18,264 nucleotides of DNA from Leptospiraceae bacterium. GTDB taxonomy: Bacteria; Spirochaetota; Leptospiria; Turneriellales; Turneriellaceae. The position numbers were made by a program, and so were the translations under genes. This document shows positions 7,477-17,183 of this stretch, piece after piece (positions within the stretch are counted from its first letter, which is position 1; the number at the start of each line of letters is the position of its first letter). Under the pieces are notes generated by a model. The model saw nothing but the letters and a program-made list of their open reading frames with translations. It did no database searches and was not told the DNA's origin. Where the stretch lies: the NCBI GenBank assembly GCA_016788945.1, contig JAEUSA010000425.1, positions 1-18,264 on the forward strand, in the 5' to 3' direction.

Positions 7477-7520
7477 GCGGATTATTATGTCCCCTGCGAT
7501 CGTGCGGCGGATTATTCTGT
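7477..7520. repeat. Direct repeat GCGGATTATTMTGT upstream of acs
   Basis: GCGGATTATTATGT (7477-7490) recurs as GCGGATTATTCTGT (7507-7520), with 13 of 14 bases identical and start points exactly 30 bp apart, about three helical turns. The second copy ends 56 bp before the acs ATG. It could be a pair of regulator sites on one face of the DNA, or duplicated promoter sequence (TTATTATGT resembles a -10 region). Confidence 0.4.
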
Positions 7521-7576
7521 TTTTTACTCGGCATCCTTTTCCTTGACGTGGCTTGCAGATTCATGGCTCATGGAAT

Positions 7577-9565
7577 ATGGCCGCCAAAAAACCACAGAAA
7601 AAAGCCGCAACCCATAGCGAAACGAAATTCGACCCGAAAAAGATTGCACCCGCGCTGGTAAAAGACGCGCACATCAAAGGACTTGAACAATACAAAAAAC
7701 TCTACAATCAGTCGGTGAAGAACCCGACTGCATTTTGGGCCAAAATCGCCAAAGAGCAACTCACCTGGTTTAAACCGTTTAAGACAGTTTTGAAATCTAA
7801 TTTCGCGAAGGCTGACAATCAGTGGTTTGTCGGCGGCAAAACCAATTTGTGTTATAACGCTCTCGACCGCCATCTGACGACTGAACGAAAAAACAAGGCT
7901 GCGATTATCTGGGAGGCAGATAACCCGTCGCATCCGTCGCGCACATATACCTATCAACAACTGCATTTTGAAGTTTGCCGCATGGCAAACGTTCTCGAAG
8001 CCAACGGCGTCAAAAAAGGAGACCGCGTCACGATTTATATGCCGATGATCCCTGAATTGGCGATGGCAACGCTCGCGTGCGCGCGCATCGGCGCGGTACA
8101 CTCGATCATCTTCGGCGGATTTTCGGCAGACTCGATTAAAGACCGCATTATCGACGCGGGCTCCGATTTTGTCATCACCGCCGACACCGGCTACCGCGGC
8201 GGCAAAGTCGTGCCGATCAAGGCCAACGTCGATGAAGCGCTCGATAAAATGTCAGGGCATGTGCGCAAGGTACTCGTTGTGCGACACACGGGTGACCACG
8301 TCAATGTCGTCGACGGCCGCGATCTGTGGTGGCATGAAGAAGCCGAAAAGGTCAACGCGGTCAATAAGCCGAGCGAACAAGACAGCGAAGATCCGCTATT
8401 TATTCTTTATACGTCGGGCTCGACGGGTAAACCCAAGGGTGTCTTGCACACCACGGGCGGTTACGGTGTCTACGCCTCGTTTACGCACAAAATAGTTTTT
8501 GATATCAAAGACGAAGACACTTACTGGTGCACGGCGGATTTAGGCTGGGTTACGGGCCATAGCTACATCTTATACGGGCCACTCATCAACGGGGCGACAT
8601 CCCTGATGTTCGAGGGAATTCCCACTTACCCAGACGTCAGCCGCTTCTGGCGTGTGATTGAAAAACACCGTGTCTCGATTTTTTATACAGCGCCGACGGC
8701 GATTCGCGCCCTGATGCGCTTTGGCGATGACCCTGTGAAAAAACATGACCTGTCATCTCTGCGGCTGTTAGGTTCGGTCGGCGAACCGATCAACCCCGAG
8801 GCATGGCTGTGGTATCACCGCACCGTCGGCAAGGGCAAGTGCCCGATTGTCGATACTTGGTGGCAGACAGAAACCGGCGGCATTCTGATTTCCCCTATTC
8901 CCGGTGCGACGCCGACCAAACCGGGCTCGGCAACATTGCCGTTCTTTGGCGTGCAGCCGCTGCTGGTAGACAGTGACGGCAAACCGCTCAAAGGTGAGAC
9001 CGAAGGAAACCTCTGCATACAGTTTCCTTGGCCATCGATCATGCGTGGTGTATATGGCGACCCCGAGCGTTTTTACAACACCTATTTCTCGACCTTTAAG
9101 GGATACTATTTCACCGGTGATGGTTGCCGGCGCGACAAAGACGGCTATTATTGGATCACCGGTCGTGTCGACGACGTCATGAACGTCAGCGGCCACCGTT
9201 TGGGTACGGCCGAAGTTGAATCGGCTCTGGTGTTGCACCCATCCGTCGCCGAGGCCGCCGTCGTCGGCTTTCCGCACGACATCAAGGGTCAAGGCATCTA
9301 TGCCTATGTGATTCTAAAAGAGGGTATTTTGCCCAGCGACGATTTGCGCAAAGAGCTCATTGCGCAGGTATCCAAGGAAATTAGCCCGATCGCTAAACCC
9401 GACGCGATACATTTTACGCCGGGCCTGCCGAAGACACGCAGCGGAAAAATCATGCGCCGTATTCTACGCAAAATTGCAGCGGGTGAAATCGATTCGCTCG
9501 GTGACACCACGACGCTTGCAGACCCGAGTGTTGTCGAAATCTTAGTGAAAGACAGACAACACTGA
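7577..9565 (+). CDS. acsA: Acetyl-CoA synthetase (AMP-forming)
   Basis: The protein is 662 residues from the ATG at 7577; an in-frame TTG at 7553 would add eight. It activates acetate with ATP to acetyl-AMP and then to acetyl-CoA in the cytoplasm. The length matches the family (about 650). The ANL-superfamily motifs are all present: [12 protein letters not shown] (about 277-288, phosphate-binding loop), [10 protein letters not shown] (adenine/AMP site), YYFTGDG and [20 protein letters not shown] (hinge and domain swing). The C-terminal [10 protein letters not shown] carries Lys624, the lysine that catalyses adenylation and is switched off by acetylation in homologues. The N-terminal [16 protein letters not shown] is the usual ACAS_N start. 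The first 20 residues are Lys/Ala-rich and differ from enteric versions. No acetyltransferase or deacetylase is adjacent. It is convergent with the hydrolase at 9574. Confidence 0.96.
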   Translation: MAAKKPQKKAATHSETKFDPKKIAPALVKDAHIKGLEQYKKLYNQSVKNPTAFWAKIAKEQLTWFKPFKTVLKSNFAKADNQWFVGGKTNLCYNALDRHLTTERKNKAAIIWEADNPSHPSRTYTYQQLHFEVCRMANVLEANGVKKGDRVTIYMPMIPELAMATLACARIGAVHSIIFGGFSADSIKDRIIDAGSDFVITADTGYRGGKVVPIKANVDEALDKMSGHVRKVLVVRHTGDHVNVVDGRDLWWHEEAEKVNAVNKPSEQDSEDPLFILYTSGSTGKPKGVLHTTGGYGVYASFTHKIVFDIKDEDTYWCTADLGWVTGHSYILYGPLINGATSLMFEGIPTYPDVSRFWRVIEKHRVSIFYTAPTAIRALMRFGDDPVKKHDLSSLRLLGSVGEPINPEAWLWYHRTVGKGKCPIVDTWWQTETGGILISPIPGATPTKPGSATLPFFGVQPLLVDSDGKPLKGETEGNLCIQFPWPSIMRGVYGDPERFYNTYFSTFKGYYFTGDGCRRDKDGYYWITGRVDDVMNVSGHRLGTAEVESALVLHPSVAEAAVVGFPHDIKGQGIYAYVILKEGILPSDDLRKELIAQVSKEISPIAKPDAIHFTPGLPKTRSGKIMRRILRKIAAGEIDSLGDTTTLADPSVVEILVKDRQH

Positions 9566-9573
9566 TTTAACGG

Positions 9574-10116
9574 CTACGCGCCGCTGAGCTGAATCAAATA
9601 CTGCAGTCCCTGCGGCCAGTCACCTAAGCCTGACGAGGCGTTGATATGGCCGCAAGGGCCAATATTGATAAAATCCGCACCCCAGGCCTTCGCGAATTGT
9701 TCTGCTCGCGCTATGGCAACATAAGGATCATCACTGCTTGCCACCACTCTACTGCGGAACGGCAGGGGGTTCAACGGCATCGGCGCGAAATTGCGCACAC
9801 TCTCGGGGGTGTGCTCAGCCGAATCGACGTCGCTGGGCGAAACCAAAAGCGCACCCTTCACTTTGCTGCTATGGAATTCCTGAGCCCAGTGGGCAACGAG
9901 TGCGACACCGAGACTGTGGGCCACCAATACACAATCACCGTCGATGTTTTGCACCACGGCCTCGAGTGCAGCGACCCAGTCGCGCCAGCGGGGATTTTCC
10001 CAGTCACGCTGTTCGACGCGCACGGTATGCGGTAACGAATTCTGCCATATGCTCTGCCAGTGCTCAGGGCCTGAATTTCCCAAACCGGGAATGATCACCG
10101 TATAAAGCTTACTCAT
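9574..10116 (-). CDS. Small serine hydrolase of the RBBP9/YdeN family
   Basis: The protein has 180 residues, the typical length for this alpha/beta-hydrolase family (Ser_hydrolase, RBBP9/YdeN). The N-terminus is VIIPGLGNSGPEHW, a family hallmark around the oxyanion region. The nucleophile is Ser68 in VAHSLG, the acid Asp129 or Asp130 in SSDDPY, and the histidine His157 in GHINASSGLGDW, so the catalytic triad is complete. There is no signal peptide, so it is cytoplasmic. Its ATG overlaps the TGA of the phosphatase gene (ATGA), making it the last gene of the five-gene ABC operon and translationally coupled to it. The natural substrate of this family is poorly known; an ester or amide of a small molecule or lipid is likely. 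A link to the exported substrate is inference. Confidence 0.87.
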   Translation of the reverse strand: MSKLYTVIIPGLGNSGPEHWQSIWQNSLPHTVRVEQRDWENPRWRDWVAALEAVVQNIDGDCVLVAHSLGVALVAHWAQEFHSSKVKGALLVSPSDVDSAEHTPESVRNFAPMPLNPLPFRSRVVASSDDPYVAIARAEQFAKAWGADFINIGPCGHINASSGLGDWPQGLQYLIQLSGA

Positions 10117-11483
10117 CGAATATTGCCATGGAAGGCAATGCGCAGCAGCGATAAATCATCGGTCAGCTGACCCGAGCGACGGATATTGTCGGCTATTTCT
10201 ATGAGCTCGCCGCGCGCGGCTTCGACCCGCGCGGGAAATTCTTCATTTTCATGCACGACACTGCGGGCAAGGTTATCGGAAAGTAACAGATCATCGCGAC
10301 CGTCTGAACCGGCGATAAAAACATCGCCGGGACGCAGGTTACGGTGATAAATCTTCGGCGTCAGATGAAACGGTGCGCCGATCTTATGTACCGAGATTTC
10401 GGGTTCGGCAAATTCGGCCCTGCCGTCGCGTACGAGTACGCACAGCGGGTGCTCGGCGTTGATGTAAAACATTTCACCGCTGATTTCCCCGACAACGCCG
10501 AAAACCGCGGACACGTACATCGACCCGTCGAAGGATTCCATAATTAGCTGTATCTCGCGGTATACTGACGAAAGCCAGCGCACGGGACTCAGCTGGGTGT
10601 CCGCGAGTTTTTTGGAACGAGAGATTATCGAATGCAGCAGCGAACCGGTAACGAGTGCACCGCCGGCCCCCTGCGATGATTTGCCCATAGCGTCGCCGTT
10701 GAAGAAAAAAATGTAAGGCTCACCGCCCAATGTGATGCGGTCGGCGACGCAGAAATCGCCGCCAATTTCGAAATCCTTACCCTGAAAATGTACTTTCTTC
10801 TTCTGTTCGATAAAAAACTGAACGCTGACCGCAGGTGATTTTACGCCGTTGCGGATCAACGGCTCCAGCAAAAGCGAGGTGAGATAGTAATCTCCGTCCT
10901 GTTGCTGTTTGAGTTCAAAAATCTGGCGACGCTGCGCGAAGTCACGATCGAGCTGACGAATATGCAGATAGGCGAGCAAACCCGACACGAGATATGCATT
11001 ACTGTAGATGAACACGGTCGTCAGGTTCCGAAAATCGGTGATGTCGCTCTTCACCGCAGTGTAGATGATCTGGAAGAGAAGCGCAAAACCATAAGAACCG
11101 AGGCAATAACGAAACCGCGTGAACAAGACCTGCGCACCGAAAATCGCCAGCAATCCGGCAGATATATGTATCAGATTATTTTTGGCATTTGTGATCAAAA
11201 CGATATCAACACAAAGTAATAAGGTGACGTTTACAAAAATCGCTTGTTCCGCGTAACGCTGCAGCTGTGTGATGAAATAGAACGCCGTGCCGATCACCAA
11301 CACGACCGCCGCGGTTATGAGGCGCAGCGGCAACGGGTCGGGTGGCAAACCCGGAATAATCATCAGCATGAAGTGCAGACCGGGCAAGATAAACGCAATC
11401 AGCAGTGAAATCCACAGCAGCAGAGTGCGCGATTGCGCCTGTCGCGAAGCGTCGGGTGTTTCGGCAACGGGCACGAAACTCAC
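10113..11483 (-). CDS. Membrane protein with C-terminal SpoIIE/PP2C-type phosphatase domain
   Basis: The protein has 456 residues. Six hydrophobic segments (about 20-44, 55-72, 80-98, 106-124, 130-143 and 155-174) form the membrane part. After a short helical linker (175-200) comes a PP2C-like SpoIIE domain. The metal-binding aspartates are in place: EIGGDF (Asp243), NGDAMGKS (Asp264), GSDGRDD (Asp394) and TDDLSLL (Asp442/443). Such proteins dephosphorylate Ser or Thr on regulators, often anti-sigma-factor antagonists, or act as membrane sensors in spirochaetes. The start is GTG at 11483, overlapping the adaptor stop as GTGA, with AAGG just upstream. It lies between an ABC exporter and a hydrolase, and no anti-sigma or antagonist gene is nearby, so its target is unknown. 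DAMGKSSQGA in place of the usual DGMGKG is a mild variation. Confidence 0.85.
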   Translation of the reverse strand: MSFVPVAETPDASRQAQSRTLLLWISLLIAFILPGLHFMLMIIPGLPPDPLPLRLITAAVVLVIGTAFYFITQLQRYAEQAIFVNVTLLLCVDIVLITNAKNNLIHISAGLLAIFGAQVLFTRFRYCLGSYGFALLFQIIYTAVKSDITDFRNLTTVFIYSNAYLVSGLLAYLHIRQLDRDFAQRRQIFELKQQQDGDYYLTSLLLEPLIRNGVKSPAVSVQFFIEQKKKVHFQGKDFEIGGDFCVADRITLGGEPYIFFFNGDAMGKSSQGAGGALVTGSLLHSIISRSKKLADTQLSPVRWLSSVYREIQLIMESFDGSMYVSAVFGVVGEISGEMFYINAEHPLCVLVRDGRAEFAEPEISVHKIGAPFHLTPKIYHRNLRPGDVFIAGSDGRDDLLLSDNLARSVVHENEEFPARVEAARGELIEIADNIRRSGQLTDDLSLLRIAFHGNIR

Positions 11484-12352
11484 CGCACCTTGACACCATC
11501 GCGAATTTTTTCACTGGGGAAAAGCACGACCTCATCACCCTCGTTCAACCCCGATTCGACAAGTGCGGTATTGCCGCTGGTATCGGCGATTTTCACCGTC
11601 GCTTTGAGCGCGCGCTGTTTCACCACTCGATAGAGCGCCCACGATTCACCCTCGCGAAATAACGCACCGACCGGTACAGTGAGGCTGCCGGGCTTCTGTT
11701 TCGAAATCAGCCGGCAGCGAACCTGAAAACCTTCACCCATTTCTTTTGGGCGGTCAAAATCGATCAGCACACGCACTCGCTGTTCTTCGACGCCAAGCGT
11801 CGAGACCTTGGTGAAAGCCGCCGGCTCAATCAGGCGGATTTTACCATTCAAGGTGCCTCCACCCCAGCCGCTGATGACAACGTTGTTATTGGGCTTGAGG
11901 CCAACGACGTCGCGGGTCAGCACCTCGGAAACAATCTCTAACTTCGTGGTATCACCGATATCTAAAATCGGAGTACCCATTTCAATAGGGCCTTCACTCT
12001 CCCGGTGTACTTTAAGCACAGTACCGCTGGCAGGTGATTTAACCGGCCGCATGTAGTCGAGCATGACATGCGTAATCAGTTCATTTTTCTTGAGAGCATC
12101 ACCTGCGTGCGTATTCAGGCGCATCATGACACCCGAAGCTGGTGAAAAAACAGTAAATTTTTCTTTAACACGCGTAATGCCGTCTTCTTCTATATACGCT
12201 TCATACGTCCCCCGCGCTACACGGTAGATTTCTGTCGGTACCGGAGGCTTGCGGTAGAAGAGGAGTAGCACGATAACGAGCACCGCGAAAATCGAACCGT
12301 ATCGTAGGTAACGGTTTTTCCAGACGACAGATAATCTATCTTTGAGACTCAT
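11480..12352 (-). CDS. HlyD-type periplasmic adaptor of an ABC exporter, lacking the alpha-helical hairpin
   Basis: The protein has 290 residues, with a single N-terminal membrane anchor (about 18-33). The two half-lipoyl motifs are clear: FTVFSPASGVMMRLNTHAGD (66-85) and VKSPASGTVLKVHRESEG (104-121). They are followed by a beta-barrel (about 135-215) and a membrane-proximal domain (220-290). In usual MacA/HlyD/DevB adaptors the two lipoyl halves are separated by a coiled-coil hairpin that meets the outer-membrane channel. Here only about 18 residues lie between them, so the hairpin is absent. The protein may therefore not dock on a TolC-like channel by the usual contact. The ATG at 12352 has the ribosome site AGGGAG and lies 1 bp after the permease stop. 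Order and spacing show it works with the permease and ATPase upstream in the operon. Confidence 0.85.
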   Translation of the reverse strand: MSLKDRLSVVWKNRYLRYGSIFAVLVIVLLLFYRKPPVPTEIYRVARGTYEAYIEEDGITRVKEKFTVFSPASGVMMRLNTHAGDALKKNELITHVMLDYMRPVKSPASGTVLKVHRESEGPIEMGTPILDIGDTTKLEIVSEVLTRDVVGLKPNNNVVISGWGGGTLNGKIRLIEPAAFTKVSTLGVEEQRVRVLIDFDRPKEMGEGFQVRCRLISKQKPGSLTVPVGALFREGESWALYRVVKQRALKATVKIADTSGNTALVESGLNEGDEVVLFPSEKIRDGVKVR

Positions 12353-12353
12353 A

Positions 12354-14693
12354 TTACTCCCTGATTTTTAAGACCGAAACTAAATCCATTTTTCGAATTC
12401 GGAAAAAGAGAATGACGAAACTCACCGCCGCGGTTGCCAGCGAGGTAAGAATTGCGGTGACGTACGACCGGCTGGTGATAATGACCTTGAAATTAAATTC
12501 TTCGGTATCGACCGTACTCATGAGCAACCACGAAAATCCATACCCGAGAATGCAACCGGGAATCAACGAAAGTAAAATGGTTGTACCTAATTCAGAAGCG
12601 ATCATCTCAAACACCTCTGCTTTCGTAAAACCGAGTATGCGCAACGCTCCGAGTTCGAAAGTTCGCTCGGACAGCAGTATCATTGCGGTATTATATACCA
12701 TGCCGATCGAGATAGCGGCAGCAAAAAAGAGTATGATCGTCACCATCGCCAGCATACTTCGCGACATCATATCATAATAGACCTTCAGCGTATTGGCGCG
12801 CGTAGTAATAGAAGCAATTTGTGAGGAATCTTTGAGGTGATTCATGATTTCACTTTCATACAACAGGTCAACTTTGAGGGCGGCGACCGTGATGCTCGGC
12901 GCCTCGTCGAGTAAATGGCTCAACGCATCACGGCTCATGTAACACCCTTGGCCCATGATTTCGTCGATCAGGCGTACCACGGTAACCGTGATCTTGCGGC
13001 GATTGCCTTCCAACAGCTCAAATTGTATGTTATCGCCGGGTTTTATATCCATCTTTTTGGCAACGAGCGCATTCAGCAGTACTCCCGCTGGCGGTATCGC
13101 CACAACACGCCTTTCCTGATCAGCAACGCGGCGCAACACCGCATCGTCGGGAATACCCGTTACGACCATCTCTTTGGTAAATTGGCGCGATCGCAGACGC
13201 ACGGGCACTTGCCGGTACCCTTCGGCCATTTGCACACCCTTCTGACTGCGTATTTCGTCGAGCGCGGCCGCCGAAACCGGGCGTAAGAATGCAACCGTCA
13301 TGCTTTCTCGATTTAGGACGTCGAACTGCAGGCTAAGCATCGAGTTCACGGCGTCGGTCGAGAACAGACCGAGAACCATAATCATCACCGACGTTGACAG
13401 GCCCAAAACACTGAGAACGGTCCTGACGGGCCTTCGCAGCAGGTTGCGCAGGAACATGCGCGAGATCGCAGGCATGCTTTTAAACCAGCGTTCGACAAAA
13501 GTCTGGGAAAATTTTTCCGGCACCGGAGGCCGCATTGCCTGCGCGGGTTGCATTTTGAGCACACGCTTTACCGAAAACCACGTGCCGGCGACACCGGCGA
13601 GAGTTCCAACCATCAACCCGGCAATGAGGATTACGGGATTCGTAATGGTCCGCAAATCAGGAAAACGGTAGAAATCGCCATAGAGTGCCGTCATGGCGTT
13701 ACCTAACCATAATCCAACACCGACACCAACCAAAGCACCTGCGCCACTGATGAGTAGCATCAACTTCAAATAATGGCCCGCAATGTCACGGTGACCATAG
13801 CCAAGCGCCATGAGTGACGCAATCTGCTCACGCTGACGTGCGATGAGTCGGGTCGCGACGATATGCAGAAGAAACGCGGCAACACCGAGAAAGATGAGCG
13901 GCAGAAAAAACACATTTGTGCGCAGCTGCTTGAACTCATCGCGCAAAAAAGCATACGATGCAAGTTTATCGCGATCGTATGCCCCCAAGCCGCCATAAGG
14001 CTCCAGCACTGCATCGATCGATTTTAGCACATGCCGATGGTTGGCACCGGGAGCAAACGTGAAAGCGAGATCATTGAATGCGCCCCCGTAATCGAAATAG
14101 TTCTCCATGGCCTCTCGCGTCAGCCAGAGTATGCCATAGTGTTTATCATCTGGCATGATGCTGCCGGGTCGAAAGATATAAACGAATTCGGGAGAGAGCG
14201 CAGTACCCGAAACCTTCAGCACTTGCCGGCGCCCGTTGAGCACAGCGACCAACCGACTGCCCGGCGTCAGCTTGTTGGCCTGCGCGAACGATTCGCTGAG
14301 CATCACTTCATTGCGCTGCACGGGCGGTTTGCCACTGCGTATACTGAGCCGGCTGAGCTTTTCTGAGAATGAAACAAAACGTCCTGCCGAGGGAACTTTT
14401 TCTTGCGGAAAATCGAGAGCTGCCTCTTGAGTAATACGCGCTTCTACAAGCGCGACACCACTGACTTCTGCGACCCGAGTCGCGACGTGTCTTGGAGCTT
14501 TCTTGAGCGAAACAAAACCTTCGGCAAACGCCGATGATGTATAGAAAATCTCACGCGCGCGCCCTAACGATTCGTACGAAATGAGTGAACCAACAAACAA
14601 CGCCACCCCGGCTGCAACGACAATCGCGATAGTTACCGTTTGGCTTTTCATGCCGCCGATTTCGCGGAATACCTTGCGGTTGATTGTTTTCAC
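12354..14693 (-). CDS. ABC transporter permease with two FtsX domains
   Basis: The protein has 779 residues. It has an N-terminal membrane segment (about 18-40), a large periplasmic region (about 45-255) and a first FtsX module with three membrane segments (about 262-376, including the cytoplasmic stretch [19 protein letters not shown]). A second membrane/periplasmic block starts at about 424, and a final FtsX module (about 645-775) contains [22 protein letters not shown]. This double-FtsX plan is that of permeases in the MacB/LolCE-like type VII ABC group, which couple cytoplasmic ATP hydrolysis to work in the periplasm. The start is GTG at 14693, overlapping the ATPase stop as GTGA, and is supported by the classic [13 protein letters not shown]-terminus. 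The substrate is unknown; an envelope lipid, lipoprotein or peptide is plausible. Confidence 0.9.
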   Translation of the reverse strand: MKTINRKVFREIGGMKSQTVTIAIVVAAGVALFVGSLISYESLGRAREIFYTSSAFAEGFVSLKKAPRHVATRVAEVSGVALVEARITQEAALDFPQEKVPSAGRFVSFSEKLSRLSIRSGKPPVQRNEVMLSESFAQANKLTPGSRLVAVLNGRRQVLKVSGTALSPEFVYIFRPGSIMPDDKHYGILWLTREAMENYFDYGGAFNDLAFTFAPGANHRHVLKSIDAVLEPYGGLGAYDRDKLASYAFLRDEFKQLRTNVFFLPLIFLGVAAFLLHIVATRLIARQREQIASLMALGYGHRDIAGHYLKLMLLISGAGALVGVGVGLWLGNAMTALYGDFYRFPDLRTITNPVILIAGLMVGTLAGVAGTWFSVKRVLKMQPAQAMRPPVPEKFSQTFVERWFKSMPAISRMFLRNLLRRPVRTVLSVLGLSTSVMIMVLGLFSTDAVNSMLSLQFDVLNRESMTVAFLRPVSAAALDEIRSQKGVQMAEGYRQVPVRLRSRQFTKEMVVTGIPDDAVLRRVADQERRVVAIPPAGVLLNALVAKKMDIKPGDNIQFELLEGNRRKITVTVVRLIDEIMGQGCYMSRDALSHLLDEAPSITVAALKVDLLYESEIMNHLKDSSQIASITTRANTLKVYYDMMSRSMLAMVTIILFFAAAISIGMVYNTAMILLSERTFELGALRILGFTKAEVFEMIASELGTTILLSLIPGCILGYGFSWLLMSTVDTEEFNFKVIITSRSYVTAILTSLATAAVSFVILFFRIRKMDLVSVLKIRE
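12356..12362 (-). promoter_or_regulatory. Ribosome binding site of the HlyD-type adaptor gene
   Basis: AGGGAGT on the minus strand lies just before the ATG at 12352 and overlaps the end of the permease gene, including its stop codon. It supports the chosen start and tight coupling. Confidence 0.6.
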
Positions 14694-15424
14694 CAGCTGA
14701 GTTCCGAAATCGATTGGCGGCGGCGGTTTTTTCGGTCGCTGACGATATTGCCGTCGCGCATTTCAATTACACGGTCGGCCATACCGGCAATCGATGCATT
14801 GTGGGTGATCACGACAGTAGTGGTGCCGAGCGACTCATTGACATTACTGATGGCTTCGAGAACGACGCGGCCCGTTTTGAAGTCAAGCGCTCCGGTGGGC
14901 TCATCACACAGCAATACATCGGGTTTTTTCGCAATCGCACGCGCGATCGCAACGCGCTGCTGTTCACCGCCAGAAAGCTGCGCCGGAAAATGGTGCATGC
15001 GTTCAGAGAGTCCGACCAGTTGCATTGCCTCAAGTGGCTGCATCGGCTCGCGAGCGATATCGGTGACGAGCGCAATATTTTCTCCCGCGGTGAGGCTCGG
15101 TATCAGATTGTAGAACTGAAAAACAAAGCCGATGTGATTGCGGCGAAATTGTGTCAGCTCTTCTTCGCTCATCGTAGAAATGTCTCTTCCGCGAAAGAGC
15201 ACCCGTCCGGCAGTCGGTGTATCAAGCCCACCCAAAATATTGAGTAGCGTCGATTTGCCCGAGCCCGATGCACCCAACAAGACGACAAATTCACCTTCGC
15301 TGAGACTGAGATCTACCTTATCGAGTGCCGGCACACTGACTTCACCCATATGGTAGACTTTGGAAATTCCTTCGGCGCGAAATACCCTTGGGGATATGCT
15401 GGCGGCATTTTTTTTATCCGCCAT
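14690..15424 (-). CDS. ABC transporter ATP-binding protein (MacB/LolD-type)
   Basis: The protein is 244 residues from the ATG at 15424; an in-frame TTG at 15448 would add eight and cannot be excluded, as neither has a strong ribosome site. All ATPase motifs are intact: Walker [10 protein letters not shown] (about 51-59), Q-loop [13 protein letters not shown], signature [14 protein letters not shown], Walker [13 protein letters not shown] and the switch histidine in VVITHN. The sequence around the Q-loop ([11 protein letters not shown]) and the D-loop (TGALD) is typical of ATPases pairing with FtsX-type permeases (MacB, LolD, YbbA). It is the first gene of the operon, overlapping the permease by 4 bases. 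It energises the exporter on the cytoplasmic face. On the other side lies the divergent propeller lipoprotein. Confidence 0.94.
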   Translation of the reverse strand: MADKKNAASISPRVFRAEGISKVYHMGEVSVPALDKVDLSLSEGEFVVLLGASGSGKSTLLNILGGLDTPTAGRVLFRGRDISTMSEEELTQFRRNHIGFVFQFYNLIPSLTAGENIALVTDIAREPMQPLEAMQLVGLSERMHHFPAQLSGGEQQRVAIARAIAKKPDVLLCDEPTGALDFKTGRVVLEAISNVNESLGTTTVVITHNASIAGMADRVIEMRDGNIVSDRKNRRRQSISELSW

Positions 15425-15501
15425 GGTTATGGAACGCTTGCGTTTCAAGATGCTTTCCCGCTGAACTTACGTGCATTGCATTTTTGCCTCAAGACGTCTC
15501 G

Positions 15502-15547
15502 TCATCCGTTTTACGGATGAAACTTGTTTACGGAGCGGTTGCTCCGT
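15502..15547. promoter_or_regulatory. Two tandem hairpins in the divergent region of the ABC operon and the propeller lipoprotein
   Basis: TCATCCGT (15502-15509) pairs with ACGGATGA (15513-15520) around TTT, and ACGGAGC (15530-15536) pairs with GCTCCGT (15541-15547) around GGTT. Both are perfect. Neither is followed by a T-run, so they are not standard terminators. They lie 78 bp or more from the ABC operon start and 22 bp or more from the lipoprotein ATG, and they share ACGGA. They could be operators or leader RNA structures. Confidence 0.4.
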
Positions 15548-15568
15548 GACAGGCGGTTGACCTTCATA

Positions 15569-17183
15569 ATGCGTGCTCCCGCGTTACTCATATTGTCGCT
15601 CTGCGCCTTGCTGCACTGCCAGTCGTGGCGTAAATTCTGGGCAACGTCAGCACCGCAGAATATCAGCTTCGGGAACCAGCGGCTCGATAAGCTGATACCC
15701 GGCCTCACGTTCAGCTAGGTACCGAATGTTGCGGGTGTCGTAGAAACTTGGTCGCTCTCCCCTGCGCTGCCGGCGGGACTCAATTTTAATGCAGAGAACG
15801 GCTCGATCAGCGGCACACCGGGAGGTACATTTGCTCTGACATATTATACGCTGACGGCGAGTAACTTTCTCGGATCGGCCAGTTACGTCTTTCCTCTCGC
15901 GATACTGGCGAGCGGTGATACCGTGTGGACAGTCATATCGGGCGGCGTCGGCAATTTTACGCGCGGCACTGAGGGCAGTCTCATTTTCGATTCTGCAACG
16001 AATCGTCTGATCGTCGGCGGGGCGACGCGGGTTAATCTTGAAGGCGAGATAAATCCGACGGGTGGAACAAACACGGCAGCTTTTTTCAGCGCGTACACGA
16101 CGGATGGCAATCGCCTGTTAACGCAAATTCTCGGCGCCGCGGGTTATGACACCAATGGAATCGGCGCACGTGTTGATGGTACTGGCAATATTTATGTTGG
16201 TGGGTCGACCTTTGGCAGCCTCGATGGCCAAACGATCAATTCGGCGAGCCGGCAGTTGTTTGTGACAAAATACAATTCCGGTGGCACGAAACAATGGACT
16301 CGGGCAAGAAACCCGGGCGGGAGGCTACACCGAAGGTACCGCGCTGGCGGTGGATACCGGCGGTAACACCTACACCGCCGGTTATATGAACGGCGCCTCT
16401 TTCGACTCCATTGCGAACACCGCGAATACCGAGAATGCAGCCATTCTGGTAAACCATGACACAAATGGTAACTGGGTGGCAACCCGGCTGTGGTGTAATC
16501 CTTCTTTTGCTACACTGCGCGGCGTCGAAGCATATGCTGTCACGATAGATAATGCGGGCAATATATGGACTGCAGGCATGTCGCGCTCCGCGAGCTATTG
16601 TGCAAATCCCGGTGCAGGGTCGCTCACGCCCACGCTGTTCAAGTTTAATAGTTCGATGACCTACCAATCATGCGGCAGCGTCAGCGCCACAGGTACAAGC
16701 AACTTCGTTTTCGGCATTGTTTCTGATACCGCGGGTAACATCTATGCGGCAGGTTATGCCGACGGTACATTAGATGCCATCGGTGCCACGGGCACGCTCG
16801 ATGCCTTCTTTATCAAGTTTGATAATAACGGCACCCGAATATTCACGCGGCGGCTCGGCATCGGCGGCGCGACGACCAAAGCTTATGCGATTACGAGATC
16901 GCCGGACGATAACTATTACATCACCGGCGAGACCAGCGGCAACCTCAATGGACAGACCAAGAATGGCGCTATCGATATGTTTGTCGCGAAATATGACAAT
17001 GCGGGCAATCTGCAATGGGTTAAGTTGATGGGCGCCGTCGGCACAACGGCTAAAGGTACGGGACTTGCATTCGATAATAACAATACCATCTACGTATCGG
17101 GCTTCTCGAATGGTAACTATGATGGCGTCACAAACCCTGCCGCACCAAACGATGCGATGGTTGTGACGCGGTTTGTGCGCTAA
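15569..17183 (+). pseudogene. Broken lipoprotein with putative Ig domain and SBBP-like beta-propeller repeats
   Basis: Without its two lesions the gene would encode about 537 residues. It starts with a lipoprotein signal (MRAPALLILSLCALLHC). Next comes a He_PIG-type putative Ig domain, with NISFGNQ...LIPGLTFS before the break and WSLSPALPAGLNF and GSISGTPGG after it. About six beta-propeller blades follow, with repeated GNIYVGG, GNTYTAGY, GNIYAAGY, NNTIYVSGF and FVAKYDNAGNLQW motifs (SBBP-like). Lesion 1 is TAG at 15716-15718, in frame within the Ig domain, where the family often has Tyr (a single base change from TAC or TAT). Lesion 2 is one extra base between about 16298 and 16350. The Trp-to-Asp spacing is 58 nt here against 57 nt in the last blade, and the frame changes in a C/G-rich run. 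Later blades are intact to the TAA at 17181. Sequencing error or recoding is the alternative. Confidence 0.75.

Noticed and set aside
10122..10139. ATTGCC/GGCAAT hairpin at the end of the phosphatase gene
   Set aside because: It is a short 6-bp stem inside coding sequence (codons for HGN), has no T-run and lies before a translationally coupled gene; probably chance.
14684..15247. 187-residue plus-strand frame opposite the ABC ATPase
   Set aside because: It is antisense to a gene with every ATPase motif intact; its translation has no recognisable domain and is a shadow of codon structure.
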